From Balneolales bacterium (GTDB taxonomy: Bacteria > Bacteroidota > Rhodothermia > Balneolales > Natronogracilivirgulaceae): DNA of 39,089 bases. The translations under genes and the position numbers were made by a program. Positions 1 through 9,781 of this stretch are shown piece by piece. The notes under the pieces are model-generated. The model was given only the letters and a program-made list of their open reading frames with translations, was not told where the DNA came from and did no database searches. Where the stretch lies: positions 1-39,089 of the forward strand of contig SLNO01000150.1 in the NCBI GenBank assembly GCA_007132975.1, given 5' to 3'. Within the stretch, counting starts at the first letter, position 1. Each line of letters starts with the position of its first letter.

Positions 1-180
1 ATTAAAAGTCAATTAAAAATTTGACTTACCCCTAAATTTCTCACTCCTTTCATAAGTCATAACAGAAAAATAAAAAATATTAACACAGTAGGGTCCGGTT
101 AAATGTCAAAGAGCCCCAATTGGTTAGGGTGGAACTTTTGGCAACAACCTGACAGCCATTCATTCTTTCCCTGAAGCCAC
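1..180. other. AT-rich spacer downstream of the yhaN-like gene
   Basis: This stretch is clearly richer in A and T than the coding DNA that follows and holds no plausible gene. It has a 7-bp inverted repeat, AAGTCAA at 6-12 and TTGACTT at 21-27, with an 8-nt loop. That could be an operator or a weak hairpin for a gene to the left of the window; nothing further supports a role. Confidence 0.4.
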
Positions 181-3100
181 CTAACCGCCCATTCCAAGCA
201 CCCGCTCCACGACCCGCTCGGCCTCGTCCTGTTCCAGATAACGGAACCCGCTTGCCTGTGCGCGAAGGCGCACCTGCATCTCCTCGTCGGACAACGGTTC
301 AGCTTCCGGCAGGAAGCCGTTATCATCGAGCCATGTGCGCAACTCCGCCTTTTTGTCGTCACGGAACCTGGGGAGCGCGCCCTGGTCGATTTCCTCCAGA
401 AACCGGACGGGATCGAACCTGACACGCCTGGCAAGCGCATCCGCCCGCTCAAGATAAGCCTCGGTGATGGCGCCGCTGTCGCGCAGAGCAGCCGGGGTAA
501 TGGGCCGGGGGCGGCCTTCGCTCCACAGCTCCAGTGCCCGCGAAGCAAGCCGAGCCGCCTCTTTCAGCTTGCCAATCTGCTCCTCGCCGGCCTTCAGCAC
601 CCCTTCGTGTTCCAGGAAGAGCCGGATTTGCCGCCATGTCAGCAAACCGTTGCGCAGGCACTGGAAAATGAGGGCTGTATCCTCTGTCAGGTACCACGGA
701 TGGAGCCGGTCCGCTTCGGCTGCAAGAGGATCCACGGATGGCACCTCAAGCACGACGCCATACTCCTCATGCGATTTTCCCTTTGGCGGCGGAACATTTG
801 CTCCATACCCGAACTTGAGTCGAGGCTGCACACTCTCGGGGCGATTACCGGTCCCGTGCCCCCCTTCATCGGCCCGTGTGCCCTCATCAAAAAGGTCTCC
901 ACCCGCATCCACAAGAGTACGGGACTCTGCCGCCTCACCGGCACCTTCGCCGCTCAGCCCATCATCCCCGGCACGGAACAGCTCCCCGCGACCCAGCATC
1001 CGGACCTGCACCAGCTCGCTGTCGCCGGTCGCCGCCGCTTTCTGCAGCCACTTCTCCACCTCATCGCCCTGCGCCGTGAAGTAGAACACCTGCCGCCCCT
1101 CCCGGCTGATCGCCAGCAGCGCATCCATGATGGCGCCCGCCCGCGCATCGTCGCTCACCGCCAGCAGCTCATCTGCAAAGAACGGCAGCCGCACCCCGCC
1201 CTCAAGCTGCTCCACGAACGCCATGCGCACGGCCAGCAGCAACTGGATCCGTGTACCTTCCGAAAGCCGGTCCAGCGGATAAGGATCGCCGTTGTTGCCA
1301 TGATCCAGCGCCACAAATGCCGGTCCGCCATCCCCGGAAATCCTGCCGGCACCCTGCCCACGCCCTGCGGCACGGGCATCACGGGCACCCATACCCGCGC
1401 CTGCACCAGCCAGTCCGCCGCCACCCGCAATCCCGCCATCCTGCACCTCCAACTCGTACCGGTTCTCCGTGAACTTTCGGAACAGCTCGTTGGCCCGGTG
1501 AAACACCTCCGGATAATTACGCCGCTGGTTCTCCTTCTTCAGCCACTCGATGGTCCGACCGAGCATGGCATCGGAAAGCCAGTTTTCGAACTGATTGGCC
1601 AGATTCTCCCGCGCCGTATCCACCTGCCGGATCGCATCGCCCAGATCGTGCCTGCCGATCCGCATGTTCAGCCGGGTCTCGATTTCCGTGATCTCCTTTT
1701 GAAGCTCCCGCTCCGTCTCCTCCGCCCTGCGGCACGCTGCCACCTCCTCCTCCGCCCGCTCGCGCGACATCTCCGCAACACCCGGTTCAAACGCCTCATG
1801 CCGGCCAATTTCCGCCAGCTTCGTCTCGCACTGCTGCTCCAGCACCTGCTTCTGACGCGCATGCTCCTGGTACGCGTTGTGCTGCTCGTCCAGTTTCAGC
1901 AGCCCGGAATAGTCCCCAGATTCCAGTCCCACCGTGCCGTACAGACGCGCAACCCGCTCCTGCTCTTGCTTTCGCCGGCCCTGCGCCTTTTCCAGCTGCT
2001 CTTCCGCATTGCGGATTTTCTCCCGGAGCTCGCGCCACAGATTGTTGCGCCGCTGCAACCGGTCGAGCTGCTCCCTGAGGTCCCGGGTGGATGCGGCCCC
2101 GTCCTCTGCCTCGTACGCGCCGATCAACTCGCGAAACTCGCCTTCAAGCCGCTTGCGCGACGCTTCCAGCTTCTCCCGCTCCTCGCACAACCCGGCAAGC
2201 CGGCCCACTGTTTCATTGTATCGCAAGATTTGCTGCAAAAGTGCGTGCAGCCCCGGCAGCCCTATGCCTACGGGCGCCACCCCCGACTCGGTGGCCAACT
2301 CATCACGCGCAGCCCCGATCTCCCGGAGCGCCGACAGGGCGTCGTCCCTTTTCTTCTCGAGGACAGTCCGGCGTTCACGCCGCCGTTCGGACTCACGCAG
2401 CGGCAGGTACTCATCCACCAGGGCCAGGAGCCGATCTTTCACGTTATCCGTCTCCCAACGCTGCAGACCGCCGAGGCCGATGCCGTCAAATTTCTGTGGG
2501 ATGCGGCCCTCTTCCGCTTCGATTCTTGCCCTGCGCAATTGCATCCATTCGAACGCCAGCCAGCCGGCCGGGACCAGCACAAACAGCCCGACCCACGCAT
2601 CCAGCAGCATCCCGGTCACCGCCACCGCTGCCAGCAGCAGCATCGCCAGTGCCCGCAGAGGCGGGATGCCACGCAGCCGGGCGCCGGCTACTTCACGTAT
2701 CCAGTCCGTGAGCAGATCGATTCCCTTGCGCACATCCTCCGATGTGGCATTGCCCTTCACATTCTTGCTTTCTTCGGCCGAATCAGTTCCTTTTTGCCCT
2801 TTCTCACCGGCAGTCTTCCCGGTCACGTCCATTGGCGACACCTCGGACGCATCCTTTGGTGAGGCCCCGGCCGCATCCACCCCCTTCTTGTCCGGCTCCT
2901 GCAAGAGGGCCAGCTCACTTTCGGCTGCGGTCCTGCGATTTTCGGCATCCGCTTCACGTTTAACCAGGTCCGCGGCCCGGTCCACCCACTCAAGCCGAAA
3001 GCCGTCGATCACAATGTTCGAGCTGCCGGGGTTCGAGGATTCCGGGTCCGCCTCATCGGCTCCGGTTTTGCCATCGGTGACGAATAGATCACCCGCATCC

Positions 3101-4191
3101 GCATCGGACCCGGCTATGTCATTGGCAGAAGCGTCAGCCCCGGTCTTGTTGCCAACGGCTGACCCGGACCCGGCCTCGCCACTGCCAATCTGCTTCAGGA
3201 TGCTCTTGCGCTCGGCCTCGGCCGTTGCAATATCGCGGTCGATGCGCTCGATCTGCGTGTCGTCCTTTTCGATATCGCGGAGCAGTCCGCTCATCCGCTC
3301 CATGCGCTCGGGAGGCACCCCGCCGTCCGGCAGCCCGATGCCCTCCTGCTCCCGGCGGAACACCGCCAGGCCGCTTTCAAGGTCCTCGAGCTCGCCCTTC
3401 AGCCGGCGGATCGACTCACCGGCCTCTTCGATTGACGAGCGGATCTGAGCATGGTACTGCGCCTGCGCTTCAGGATAGGATCTGATCAGCGCCACCACCT
3501 CCTCCAGCCGGCTTTCGGTGTCCCGGAGCTCCACCACCCACTCAAACATCCGGACTTTTCTGGCCTTGCTTCCCGCCTGATCGCGCCGGCCAACCAGTTC
3601 CTCGAGCCGAATCTGGTCGCGCCGCAGCTGCTCATCCTCTCTCGTGATGCGCCTCACCTCAGCGGATGCCTGGTCCCACGCCTTGTATTCGGCCAGGCTC
3701 TTTCTTGGCAGGCCGGTGCGCTGGATCAGCTCGCCGCCGGCGCGGTCGGGGTCGAATCCACCCATGGCCTCCCGGTGGATCCATGCGGCAAAATCGCGGT
3801 CATCGCCGGCCAGAAGCTGCGAAAGGGCCAGGTTGTAGCGCTGCTGGTGCTCGTGCGGCGGCACCGGCAGCTCCTTTTCGGCGCTGCTGCCTCGCCGGAG
3901 CAGGCGGCTGCCCGACTCATACCCGGTCGTCCACTCCTCCCCGCCGATCGCCAGCCGTCCGCGCAGCGACAGATGGTGCAGCGCATAGCCGAACTGCGCC
4001 AGCTCCTTCTCGGCGGCCTCCGGCCAGAGCAGGTAATTCATGACCCGGGCGGATGTGGTTTTGCCCGATGCGTTGGGTCCGGCCACGATGACCACGCCCT
4101 CGCCCAGATCCTCAAGCCGGATGCTCCCCGGCAGGCCCGGCATGCGGATGATGTTCAGTTCCCGGAATGCAAGTGTTCTGGTTGCCGTCAT
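181..4191 (-). CDS. SbcC/YhaN-like membrane-associated AAA ATPase
   Basis: This is a 1336-residue SMC/Rad50-type ATPase, the likely partner of the nuclease encoded just upstream. The Walker A motif GPNASGKT is at residues 38-45. Long coiled-coil segments follow, then an ABC-signature-like LSEGT near 975 and a Walker B-like FFADE near 1003. Two closely spaced hydrophobic helices (about 507-550) interrupt the coiled coil, which is characteristic of Bacillus YhaN and absent from classical SbcC; no CxxC zinc hook is visible. Acidic or Gly/Ala-rich low-complexity linkers lie at about 334-394, 434-484 and 917-947. After the ATPase head an extra region of about 280 residues (1055-1336) has no family I recognise; Bacillus YhaN is about 960 residues. 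The start overlaps the stop of the nuclease gene as ATGA, so the pair is probably translationally coupled. The role in DNA end processing is inferred from the family. Confidence 0.8.
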   Translation of the reverse strand: MTATRTLAFRELNIIRMPGLPGSIRLEDLGEGVVIVAGPNASGKTTSARVMNYLLWPEAAEKELAQFGYALHHLSLRGRLAIGGEEWTTGYESGSRLLRRGSSAEKELPVPPHEHQQRYNLALSQLLAGDDRDFAAWIHREAMGGFDPDRAGGELIQRTGLPRKSLAEYKAWDQASAEVRRITREDEQLRRDQIRLEELVGRRDQAGSKARKVRMFEWVVELRDTESRLEEVVALIRSYPEAQAQYHAQIRSSIEEAGESIRRLKGELEDLESGLAVFRREQEGIGLPDGGVPPERMERMSGLLRDIEKDDTQIERIDRDIATAEAERKSILKQIGSGEAGSGSAVGNKTGADASANDIAGSDADAGDLFVTDGKTGADEADPESSNPGSSNIVIDGFRLEWVDRAADLVKREADAENRRTAAESELALLQEPDKKGVDAAGASPKDASEVSPMDVTGKTAGEKGQKGTDSAEESKNVKGNATSEDVRKGIDLLTDWIREVAGARLRGIPPLRALAMLLLAAVAVTGMLLDAWVGLFVLVPAGWLAFEWMQLRRARIEAEEGRIPQKFDGIGLGGLQRWETDNVKDRLLALVDEYLPLRESERRRERRTVLEKKRDDALSALREIGAARDELATESGVAPVGIGLPGLHALLQQILRYNETVGRLAGLCEEREKLEASRKRLEGEFRELIGAYEAEDGAASTRDLREQLDRLQRRNNLWRELREKIRNAEEQLEKAQGRRKQEQERVARLYGTVGLESGDYSGLLKLDEQHNAYQEHARQKQVLEQQCETKLAEIGRHEAFEPGVAEMSRERAEEEVAACRRAEETERELQKEITEIETRLNMRIGRHDLGDAIRQVDTARENLANQFENWLSDAMLGRTIEWLKKENQRRNYPEVFHRANELFRKFTENRYELEVQDGGIAGGGGLAGAGAGMGARDARAAGRGQGAGRISGDGGPAFVALDHGNNGDPYPLDRLSEGTRIQLLLAVRMAFVEQLEGGVRLPFFADELLAVSDDARAGAIMDALLAISREGRQVFYFTAQGDEVEKWLQKAAATGDSELVQVRMLGRGELFRAGDDGLSGEGAGEAAESRTLVDAGGDLFDEGTRADEGGHGTGNRPESVQPRLKFGYGANVPPPKGKSHEEYGVVLEVPSVDPLAAEADRLHPWYLTEDTALIFQCLRNGLLTWRQIRLFLEHEGVLKAGEEQIGKLKEAARLASRALELWSEGRPRPITPAALRDSGAITEAYLERADALARRVRFDPVRFLEEIDQGALPRFRDDKKAELRTWLDDNGFLPEAEPLSDEEMQVRLRAQASGFRYLEQDEAERVVERVLGMGG

Positions 4192-5768
4192 TTTCGGTCC
4201 TCCGCCTGGGTGATCAGGGTCTGGAGCAGGGTCATGGCCCGCGACCGGAACAGCGCCTCGATCATGTCTTCGTCCGGCTCGGGCGGCACCTGTCCGCCAT
4301 CCACCACCGGTTTGAACACACTGTGCGCCGCCAGCGCCCGGTACTCCTCGCGGCAGGCATCCAGCAGCCGGCGGAGCTCGTCCGGGTATTCCGAATCAGC
4401 GGAAGAGGCATCCTGTGAGACACCGGTTTTCTGTGAGATGCCGGTTTCCTTTGAGACGCCGGCATCATGCGAAACCCCGTCATCCTGCGCGGCCTTGTCG
4501 CCTGGTCCGCCGCCCTCTCCGTCGTCACCACTTCCGGTTACCCGCTTTCGATCCAGGTGAAGGATCCACGACGCCAGCAACCCGGCCGGATTGCTGTTCT
4601 CCGCCAGCTTCTCCAGGTCGGTTTCCACCACCGGCTCCTCGACCCACTTGCGCATCACCGCTCGAAGATCCTCGCCCACCGATATCATCTCTCCGTGGTG
4701 ATCGCCCTGCAAATCCATGAAGCGCTTGATGTTGGATGCGGTGCCGCGGCACAGCACCGTAAGCACCAGAAGGCGCAGCGCATCACTCCGGACTTCCGGA
4801 TCACCAGCCGTTTCGCGCAATCGATCCAGAAAATCCCCCCGCAGCTGCGAATCGGGCATGTCCGCGACCTCGTACCGGAGCGTCAGATAGCGGACCGGCG
4901 CCACCGGCACCTGCCACGATGACCCGGCCGTATCGATCATGTACACCGATCCGGCATCCCGCTCACCGGCATCGAACGGATGCGGCGCTCCGGGATAGAA
5001 CACCTCGGGCGCCGACTTCCGCCATATAATTTTCTTGTGGATGTGGCCCAGTACCCAGTAATCCAGCCCGCTGTCGTTGAAATCGTCAGCCGCTACCGGC
5101 GCATACGGACTGTCGGACTGGTTCACGTCGCAGTGCAGAAGTCCGACCGAGACCAGACTGCTCCGGGGCGGAGGCTCAAAGGAATCCATGGGATTACGGC
5201 TGTAGCGCGACATCTGTTCGGGGAAGGACCAACCGGTGACCTGGAGCTTCTCCCCGCTTCGGACAGTGATGGTACGGGTCTCCCAGCGGCCGTTGCGGCC
5301 CAGCAGATGGACCAGCGGCCCGCCTTCAGAATTGCTTTCGGAATCGCCGCCAGAATGAGCGCCGGACCCTGCGGCAGATCCTATAACAGATCCGGCATCG
5401 GTATCGCCCAGTGTGCCATCCGGCCCGGTAACGCTCCCGGTTTCACTGCCGGATGATTCCGCTGTCAGGCGCCGCACCACCTCGGGCAGCACATCGTGGT
5501 CATGGTTGCCGCTCACCATCACCACCGGGATACGCGCATCCACCAGCCGCCGGATCCCTTTTTCCAGAGTGGATGCGGCCTCGTAGAAGCGGTTGGCCTG
5601 ATCCACAAGGTCGCCCGCCATAAGTACGGCGTCCACATCCTCCCGGATAGCCAGGTCGACGATGCGATGCCACGTATGCGCGCTGGCGGTCAGTTCCGCG
5701 TCGCTCTCTTCAAACGGCAGGGACGAATGGCGCCCCAGGTGCAGGTCCGATGTTGCCAGCAGTTTCAC
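4188..5768 (-). CDS. SbcD/YhaO-like metallophosphoesterase (DNA repair exonuclease)
   Basis: This 526-residue protein carries the calcineurin-like metallophosphoesterase motifs of Mre11/SbcD: D8 and H10 in SDLHLGR, D53 in GDLVD, GNHD at 87-90, a later LLHCD, and GHIH near 240-243. The family cuts DNA ends with Mn2+ together with an SMC-like ATPase, which fits the overlapping ATPase gene downstream. The start is GTG: codon 5766-5768 reads GTG and a strong AAAGGAG lies 7 nt upstream, while the nearby ATG is out of frame and stops after two codons. Two low-complexity insertions stand out: a Gly/Ser/Asp-rich stretch at about 104-149 between conserved blocks, and a 6-residue repeat (about 430-453) encoded by an 18-bp tandem repeat. 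By analogy with Bacillus the pair would be yhaO-yhaN. Confidence 0.85.
   Translation of the reverse strand: MKLLATSDLHLGRHSSLPFEESDAELTASAHTWHRIVDLAIREDVDAVLMAGDLVDQANRFYEAASTLEKGIRRLVDARIPVVMVSGNHDHDVLPEVVRRLTAESSGSETGSVTGPDGTLGDTDAGSVIGSAAGSGAHSGGDSESNSEGGPLVHLLGRNGRWETRTITVRSGEKLQVTGWSFPEQMSRYSRNPMDSFEPPPRSSLVSVGLLHCDVNQSDSPYAPVAADDFNDSGLDYWVLGHIHKKIIWRKSAPEVFYPGAPHPFDAGERDAGSVYMIDTAGSSWQVPVAPVRYLTLRYEVADMPDSQLRGDFLDRLRETAGDPEVRSDALRLLVLTVLCRGTASNIKRFMDLQGDHHGEMISVGEDLRAVMRKWVEEPVVETDLEKLAENSNPAGLLASWILHLDRKRVTGSGDDGEGGGPGDKAAQDDGVSHDAGVSKETGISQKTGVSQDASSADSEYPDELRRLLDACREEYRALAAHSVFKPVVDGGQVPPEPDEDMIEALFRSRAMTLLQTLITQAEDRK
4411..4482. repeat. Four 18-bp tandem repeats inside the yhaO-like gene
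   Basis: Four adjacent 18-bp units start at 4411, 4429, 4447 and 4465, with the core TCCTGTGAGACACCGGTT and a few changes per unit. The period is six codons, giving a repeated V-S-x-x-T-G-like hexapeptide in the C-terminal linker. Length variation here would keep the reading frame. Confidence 0.75.
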
Positions 5769-5775
5769 AGCATTG

Positions 5776-5782
5776 CTCCTTT
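5776..5782 (-). promoter_or_regulatory. Shine-Dalgarno site that decides the GTG start of the yhaO-like gene
   Basis: On the minus strand this reads AAAGGAG and lies 7 nt before the GTG at 5768. No in-frame ATG fits the conserved N-terminus (MKLLATSDLH), so the GTG start is well supported. Confidence 0.7.
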
Positions 5783-5986
5783 AGAGGTAATAACCGATTT
5801 CCAAAGCTAACAATATCGGGGGAAAAAGCCAGCAATATCGGCTGAACTCCATGGCTCTCAGCTCGCCGGAACGACACCTGGTGGCGGGTCAATTCTGGAA
5901 ATGGCCCACAGGCCGTTTCGCTGGTGAACTTTTGGCAGAAAAATGGCCGGACCGGGACTGGTCTGACCACGGCCAGACCTGATTTG

Positions 5987-6439
5987 TCAGGAACCGGGTC
6001 CGCGACCGCTGCGCGTGCCGTCACCGGGCGTGGTGCCTGCCCCGCGTCCGCGCCACCGGGGCGTACCATCATCCTCCCGGAAACGGAACTCTTTACCGTC
6101 CAGGGTAATGGTGGATACGGCAATGACACCGGCGGGGTCGCCGTCAGGTGAATAGAAAAAGCCGGTCACTGTGGCCTGCTTGTGCTCTTCCATGGGAACA
6201 CCCCACTCCTTCCGGAGCTCAGGGGGCGCCGTGTAAAGCTGATGCAGCACCTGGTCCACGGCAAGGAACCACTCCCCGCCCATATGCCGAAGGTTGCCGG
6301 TTGTTTCTATAAAAGTGCCTTTTTCAATGATTTCACGGCTGCGCATGGGTTGGTCCTGGGCGTATGCCGGGATGGCGAGAATTACTGAGAAGAGCAATAC
6401 GAGCGCGAGTTTCAAAATGCTATGGTCATTTTTTGTCAT
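5987..6439 (-). CDS. Small exported protein of unknown function, possible OB-fold
   Basis: This is a 150-residue protein with a clear signal peptide (hydrophobic segment about 9-26, likely cleavage after AYA near 27). The mature part has alternating polar and hydrophobic strands: a GxL..GxEWFL block, a QVLHQLY segment, a TVTGFFY segment, and an ISTITLDG-like block. This pattern resembles small periplasmic OB-fold proteins, but I do not recognise a specific family. The C-terminus is a Gly/Arg-rich tail (RGRGAG...). It is divergent from the TonB-type receptor gene and shares a 265-bp intergenic region with it. Function unknown. Confidence 0.6.
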   Translation of the reverse strand: MTKNDHSILKLALVLLFSVILAIPAYAQDQPMRSREIIEKGTFIETTGNLRHMGGEWFLAVDQVLHQLYTAPPELRKEWGVPMEEHKQATVTGFFYSPDGDPAGVIAVSTITLDGKEFRFREDDGTPRWRGRGAGTTPGDGTRSGRGPGS

Positions 6440-6497
6440 GGTTGATTACCAGTTTTTTGGATAGGTGAGAGGTGTAATACTAAAAAACGAGACCGTC

Positions 6498-6540
6498 TTG
6501 ATCTCCGGCGCTGCGGCGTGAGAAGCCCGCAGCAGATCAA
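6498..6540. promoter_or_regulatory. Long hairpin in the divergent region before the TonB-type receptor gene
   Basis: TTGATCT (6498-6504) pairs with AGATCAA (6534-6540), and inside it GCTGCGG (6510-6516) pairs with CCGCAGC (6527-6533), giving 14 base pairs with one 5-nt bulge. There is no T-run after it on either strand, so it does not look like an intrinsic terminator. A second inverted repeat, TTAGACGC (6579-6586) with GCGTCTAA (6631-6638), lies between it and the receptor start. Together they suggest a structured leader or operator region. Confidence 0.45.
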
Positions 6541-6704
6541 TGCCATTGCACACACCGGCAAGAAGCGATCACTACCCGTTAGACGCGGCAACCTAACAAC
6601 TGGTTCATTCCGAACCTTTTCACCTCACGGGCGTCTAAAGAGATGCACGCAACAGGTTTGCCGCTTTCCCAATATTTTCCGAATCCATTTTTCTGGTAAC
6701 CCGC

Positions 6705-9650
6705 ATGAAACAACGCATACTATTTCCGGCCTGTTCCTATTTTGCGCAACTTTTTGACGCAATCCGCATATCCACCATACTCAAGTTCTTGCTGATCCTG
6801 CTTGCACTGATCACACTGGCCGCAACGGACACCGCAGCCCAGTTTTTTTCCGTGAGCGGCACGGTCACCGATGAACACGGCACCCCGCTTCCCGAGGCCA
6901 ACGTCGCCCTGTTCACGCAGGCCGACACGCTCCTTCTGCGCGGCGCACCCACCAATCAGGAAGGCGCCTTCACCCTGCGGCGCGTGCCCGAAGGTTCCTA
7001 CAACATGCTCGTCAGCTACCTCGGATTCCGGACGGCCATGATCCCCGTGGAGGTCCGCGACCAGAACGTCACCGGTCTTCAGATCCGAATTCAGCAGCAA
7101 CCCCTTGAAATGGAGGGGCTGGAGATAACCGCCCGTCCGGAGCCGGTCCAGGTCCGCGGCGACACCACCATATTCACCGCGGCGGCCTATCCCGTGCGCT
7201 CCGATGCCGTGGCCGAGGACCTGCTGCGCCGCATGCCGGGTTTCACGGTGGAAAACGGCCGGGTGCAGGCGCAGGGTGAGGAGGTGCGCCAGGTGCTGGT
7301 CGACGGACGCGAATTCTTCGGCGACGACCCGAGCGTGGCCCTGCGGAACCTGCCCGCCGACATCATCCGGCAGATCGAGGTGTTCGATCAGGCGAGCGAA
7401 CAGGCGCAGTTCACCGGTTTCGACGACGGCGAGACCATCCGCACCGTCAATATCATCACCCGCAGCGGCATCCGCGACGGGCAGTTCGGCCGTGTCAACG
7501 CCAGCCTGGGCACAGACACGCGCTACCTCGGTGGCGGCAATATCAATTATTTCAGCGGCGACCGGCGCGTTTCCATCCTCGGCCTGGCCAACAATATCAA
7601 CCAGGTCAATTTCACATCCGACTACCTGACCGGCGTTGCGCAGGCCGGTCAGGCCACATCCATGCGCGGCGGTGGCGGCGGCAGGGGCAGCGGCAGCGGA
7701 GCAGGCCGCACCGGCGACTGGTCCCGACCCGACAATACCACCAACTTCCTGCTCGGCGAACAGCAGGGCATCAACACCGTGCAGTCATTCGGCATCAACT
7801 ACGTCGACCGCTGGAACGATTCCTGGCGCGTCACCGGCAGCTATTTCTTCAACCGCACCGCCAACACCAACGACCGCACCCTGGAGCGCCAGTTCCTGGA
7901 GGATGAAGCCGCCGGGGACCGCTATCTGGAGGAGTCCTTGTCCGACGCCGATAACTACAACCACCGTTTCAACGCCCGTATAGAACATACCATCGATCCA
8001 CTCCGGTCGCTCATCATCCGTCCGCGCCTGGACCTGAGTCCGGCCACATCCACCCGGGCCCTGACAGGTTTGACCACGGCCATGCCAACCGGCGGCACGG
8101 CCTTCAGCCCCATCCTCCTGAACGAAACCAACTACCTTTACGAATCCGATCTGCTCTCGTGGAACTTCAACAACAGCATCCTCTACCGGCGCCGGTTCGA
8201 CACGCGCGGCCGTACTTTCTCCGTCAACCTCATGACCCGCGCCGACAGCCGCACCGGCGACCAGTTCCAGATCGGTGAAAGCCGGTTCTTCGACGACGAC
8301 TGGACCGTCGAGGCACCCACCGACCCCATCCGCACCATCATCGACGACCAGTTCGTCGACATCACAACCTGGAACTGCTCCGTCAGCGCCAACATCCAGT
8401 ATACCGAACCGCTGACCGAACGCACCCAGATCTTTTTCGGCTATGCCCCGTCGCTGGATTTCAGCAAGTCCGACCGCAATGTATTCCGGTTGGATGGGGA
8501 CACGGACCGGTACGACGTCCCTGATCTGCGCCTCACCAGCCGCTATGACAACCGCGAGATAGCCCACCGTCCGACCATCGGCTACCGCCTGCGCGGCGAT
8601 GGCTTTCACTTCAACACATCCGTCGCCTGGCAGTACACCAGCGTTCAAGGCGAGCAGACTTTCCCTCAGACCACCGAAACCAGCCGCACTTTTTCCAGCC
8701 TTCTGCCCCGGGCCATGCTCCGCTACCGTTTTTCCGAGACAACCGACCTGCGCCTGATGTATCAAGCCCGCACGCGCACCCCCAGCGTGATCCAGTTGCA
8801 GGATGTGATCGATGTATCCGATCCGCTGCTCTGGACCGGGGGAAATCCTGACCTCAAGGAGCAGTACATACACAGGGTCATCATGCGGTACCGATCCATA
8901 CGTCCGGAAAAAATGACCTCGCTCCTGGCCTTTTTCACGGCAACATGGACGCAGGACTTCATCGGCAGCCGCACCATACTGGCCGATCGCGACATGGAGA
9001 TGCCTAACGGACTGGTACTGGAACGCGGAGCACGGTTCGTCACACCCGACCAGGCCGGCAATGCCTGGGATGCACGCTCCTTCCTCAACTACAGCCTGCC
9101 TTTAAAACTGCTTCGCAGCAACCTGAACCTGAATACCGGTATCCGCTTCCGCGAAACACCCTCTTTCATCAACGACCGACGCAATCTGGGCCGGCAGACC
9201 GATCTGGATGCAGGTTTCAACCTCAACAGCGCCATCAGCCGTGAAGTAGACTTTACACTGGCTTACAGCGCCGGGTACCGATTTGTGCGCAACTCCATCC
9301 GCCAGGACCTGGACGACGACTATTATACCGGTCGCGCCTCCGCCCGATTCACCGTGCTTCCATGGGACTGGCTGGTCCTTGAATCGGACCTGAACCTGAT
9401 GCACTATGAGGGCCTGTCCAGCGACTTCAATCGCAACATTGCCTACTGGAACGCATCTATCGGATACCGTTTCCTCACGGATCGTGCAGCCCAGGTGCGC
9501 CTGACCGTCTTCGACATCCTCGGTCAAAACAGCAGTATCAATCGGGTGGTCACGGATATTTACATTCAGGACACCCGATCGGATGTGCTGACACGGTACG
9601 TCATGCTCTCACTTTCCTACAGTTTCCGCAACATCCAGGAAGGCAGATGA
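6705..9650 (+). CDS. TonB-dependent receptor-like outer-membrane beta-barrel protein
   Basis: A 981-residue outer-membrane protein. After a signal peptide (hydrophobic segment about 25-43, cleavage near TAAQ) comes a carboxypeptidase-regulatory-like domain (about 48-125, SGTVTDEHGTPLPEANV...). A plug-like domain follows (about 130-250) with the QVLVDGREFFGDD block typical of Bacteroidota 'outer membrane beta-barrel' proteins of the OMP_b-brl_3 type. The rest is a barrel rich in alternating aromatic strands that ends in a strand with YSF close to the C-terminus. A Gly/Arg/Ser-rich loop sits at about 323-336. Such proteins import or bind large ligands at the outer membrane; the substrate cannot be read from the sequence. 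The ATG at 6705 gives a long n-region and has no clear Shine-Dalgarno. No SusD-like gene follows; two lipoprotein genes do. Confidence 0.85.
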   Translation: MKQRILFPACSYFAQLFDAIRISTILKFLLILLALITLAATDTAAQFFSVSGTVTDEHGTPLPEANVALFTQADTLLLRGAPTNQEGAFTLRRVPEGSYNMLVSYLGFRTAMIPVEVRDQNVTGLQIRIQQQPLEMEGLEITARPEPVQVRGDTTIFTAAAYPVRSDAVAEDLLRRMPGFTVENGRVQAQGEEVRQVLVDGREFFGDDPSVALRNLPADIIRQIEVFDQASEQAQFTGFDDGETIRTVNIITRSGIRDGQFGRVNASLGTDTRYLGGGNINYFSGDRRVSILGLANNINQVNFTSDYLTGVAQAGQATSMRGGGGGRGSGSGAGRTGDWSRPDNTTNFLLGEQQGINTVQSFGINYVDRWNDSWRVTGSYFFNRTANTNDRTLERQFLEDEAAGDRYLEESLSDADNYNHRFNARIEHTIDPLRSLIIRPRLDLSPATSTRALTGLTTAMPTGGTAFSPILLNETNYLYESDLLSWNFNNSILYRRRFDTRGRTFSVNLMTRADSRTGDQFQIGESRFFDDDWTVEAPTDPIRTIIDDQFVDITTWNCSVSANIQYTEPLTERTQIFFGYAPSLDFSKSDRNVFRLDGDTDRYDVPDLRLTSRYDNREIAHRPTIGYRLRGDGFHFNTSVAWQYTSVQGEQTFPQTTETSRTFSSLLPRAMLRYRFSETTDLRLMYQARTRTPSVIQLQDVIDVSDPLLWTGGNPDLKEQYIHRVIMRYRSIRPEKMTSLLAFFTATWTQDFIGSRTILADRDMEMPNGLVLERGARFVTPDQAGNAWDARSFLNYSLPLKLLRSNLNLNTGIRFRETPSFINDRRNLGRQTDLDAGFNLNSAISREVDFTLAYSAGYRFVRNSIRQDLDDDYYTGRASARFTVLPWDWLVLESDLNLMHYEGLSSDFNRNIAYWNASIGYRFLTDRAAQVRLTVFDILGQNSSINRVVTDIYIQDTRSDVLTRYVMLSLSYSFRNIQEGR

Positions 9651-9781
9651 CAGCAGGCGGTCATGGCCGGGTACATGGATCGCTGTTGCCGACGTTACGT
9701 AAAGTACCGCATTTGAATAAGAACGGGGACGCAGCTTTGTGCCGCCAATGTTCCCTTTAAGTGCTTTACTAGCAAGACCCA

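Noticed and set aside
607..2862. A 751-residue open frame on the plus strand antisense to the yhaN-like gene
   Set aside because: It has a Pro/Arg/Leu/Gln-rich composition typical of GC-rich shadow frames and no domain; the minus-strand gene has clear ATPase motifs.
6498..6660. SAM-I-like riboswitch suggested by GCGGCAACCT near 6584
   Set aside because: The other conserved SAM-I segments and the closing stem are missing.
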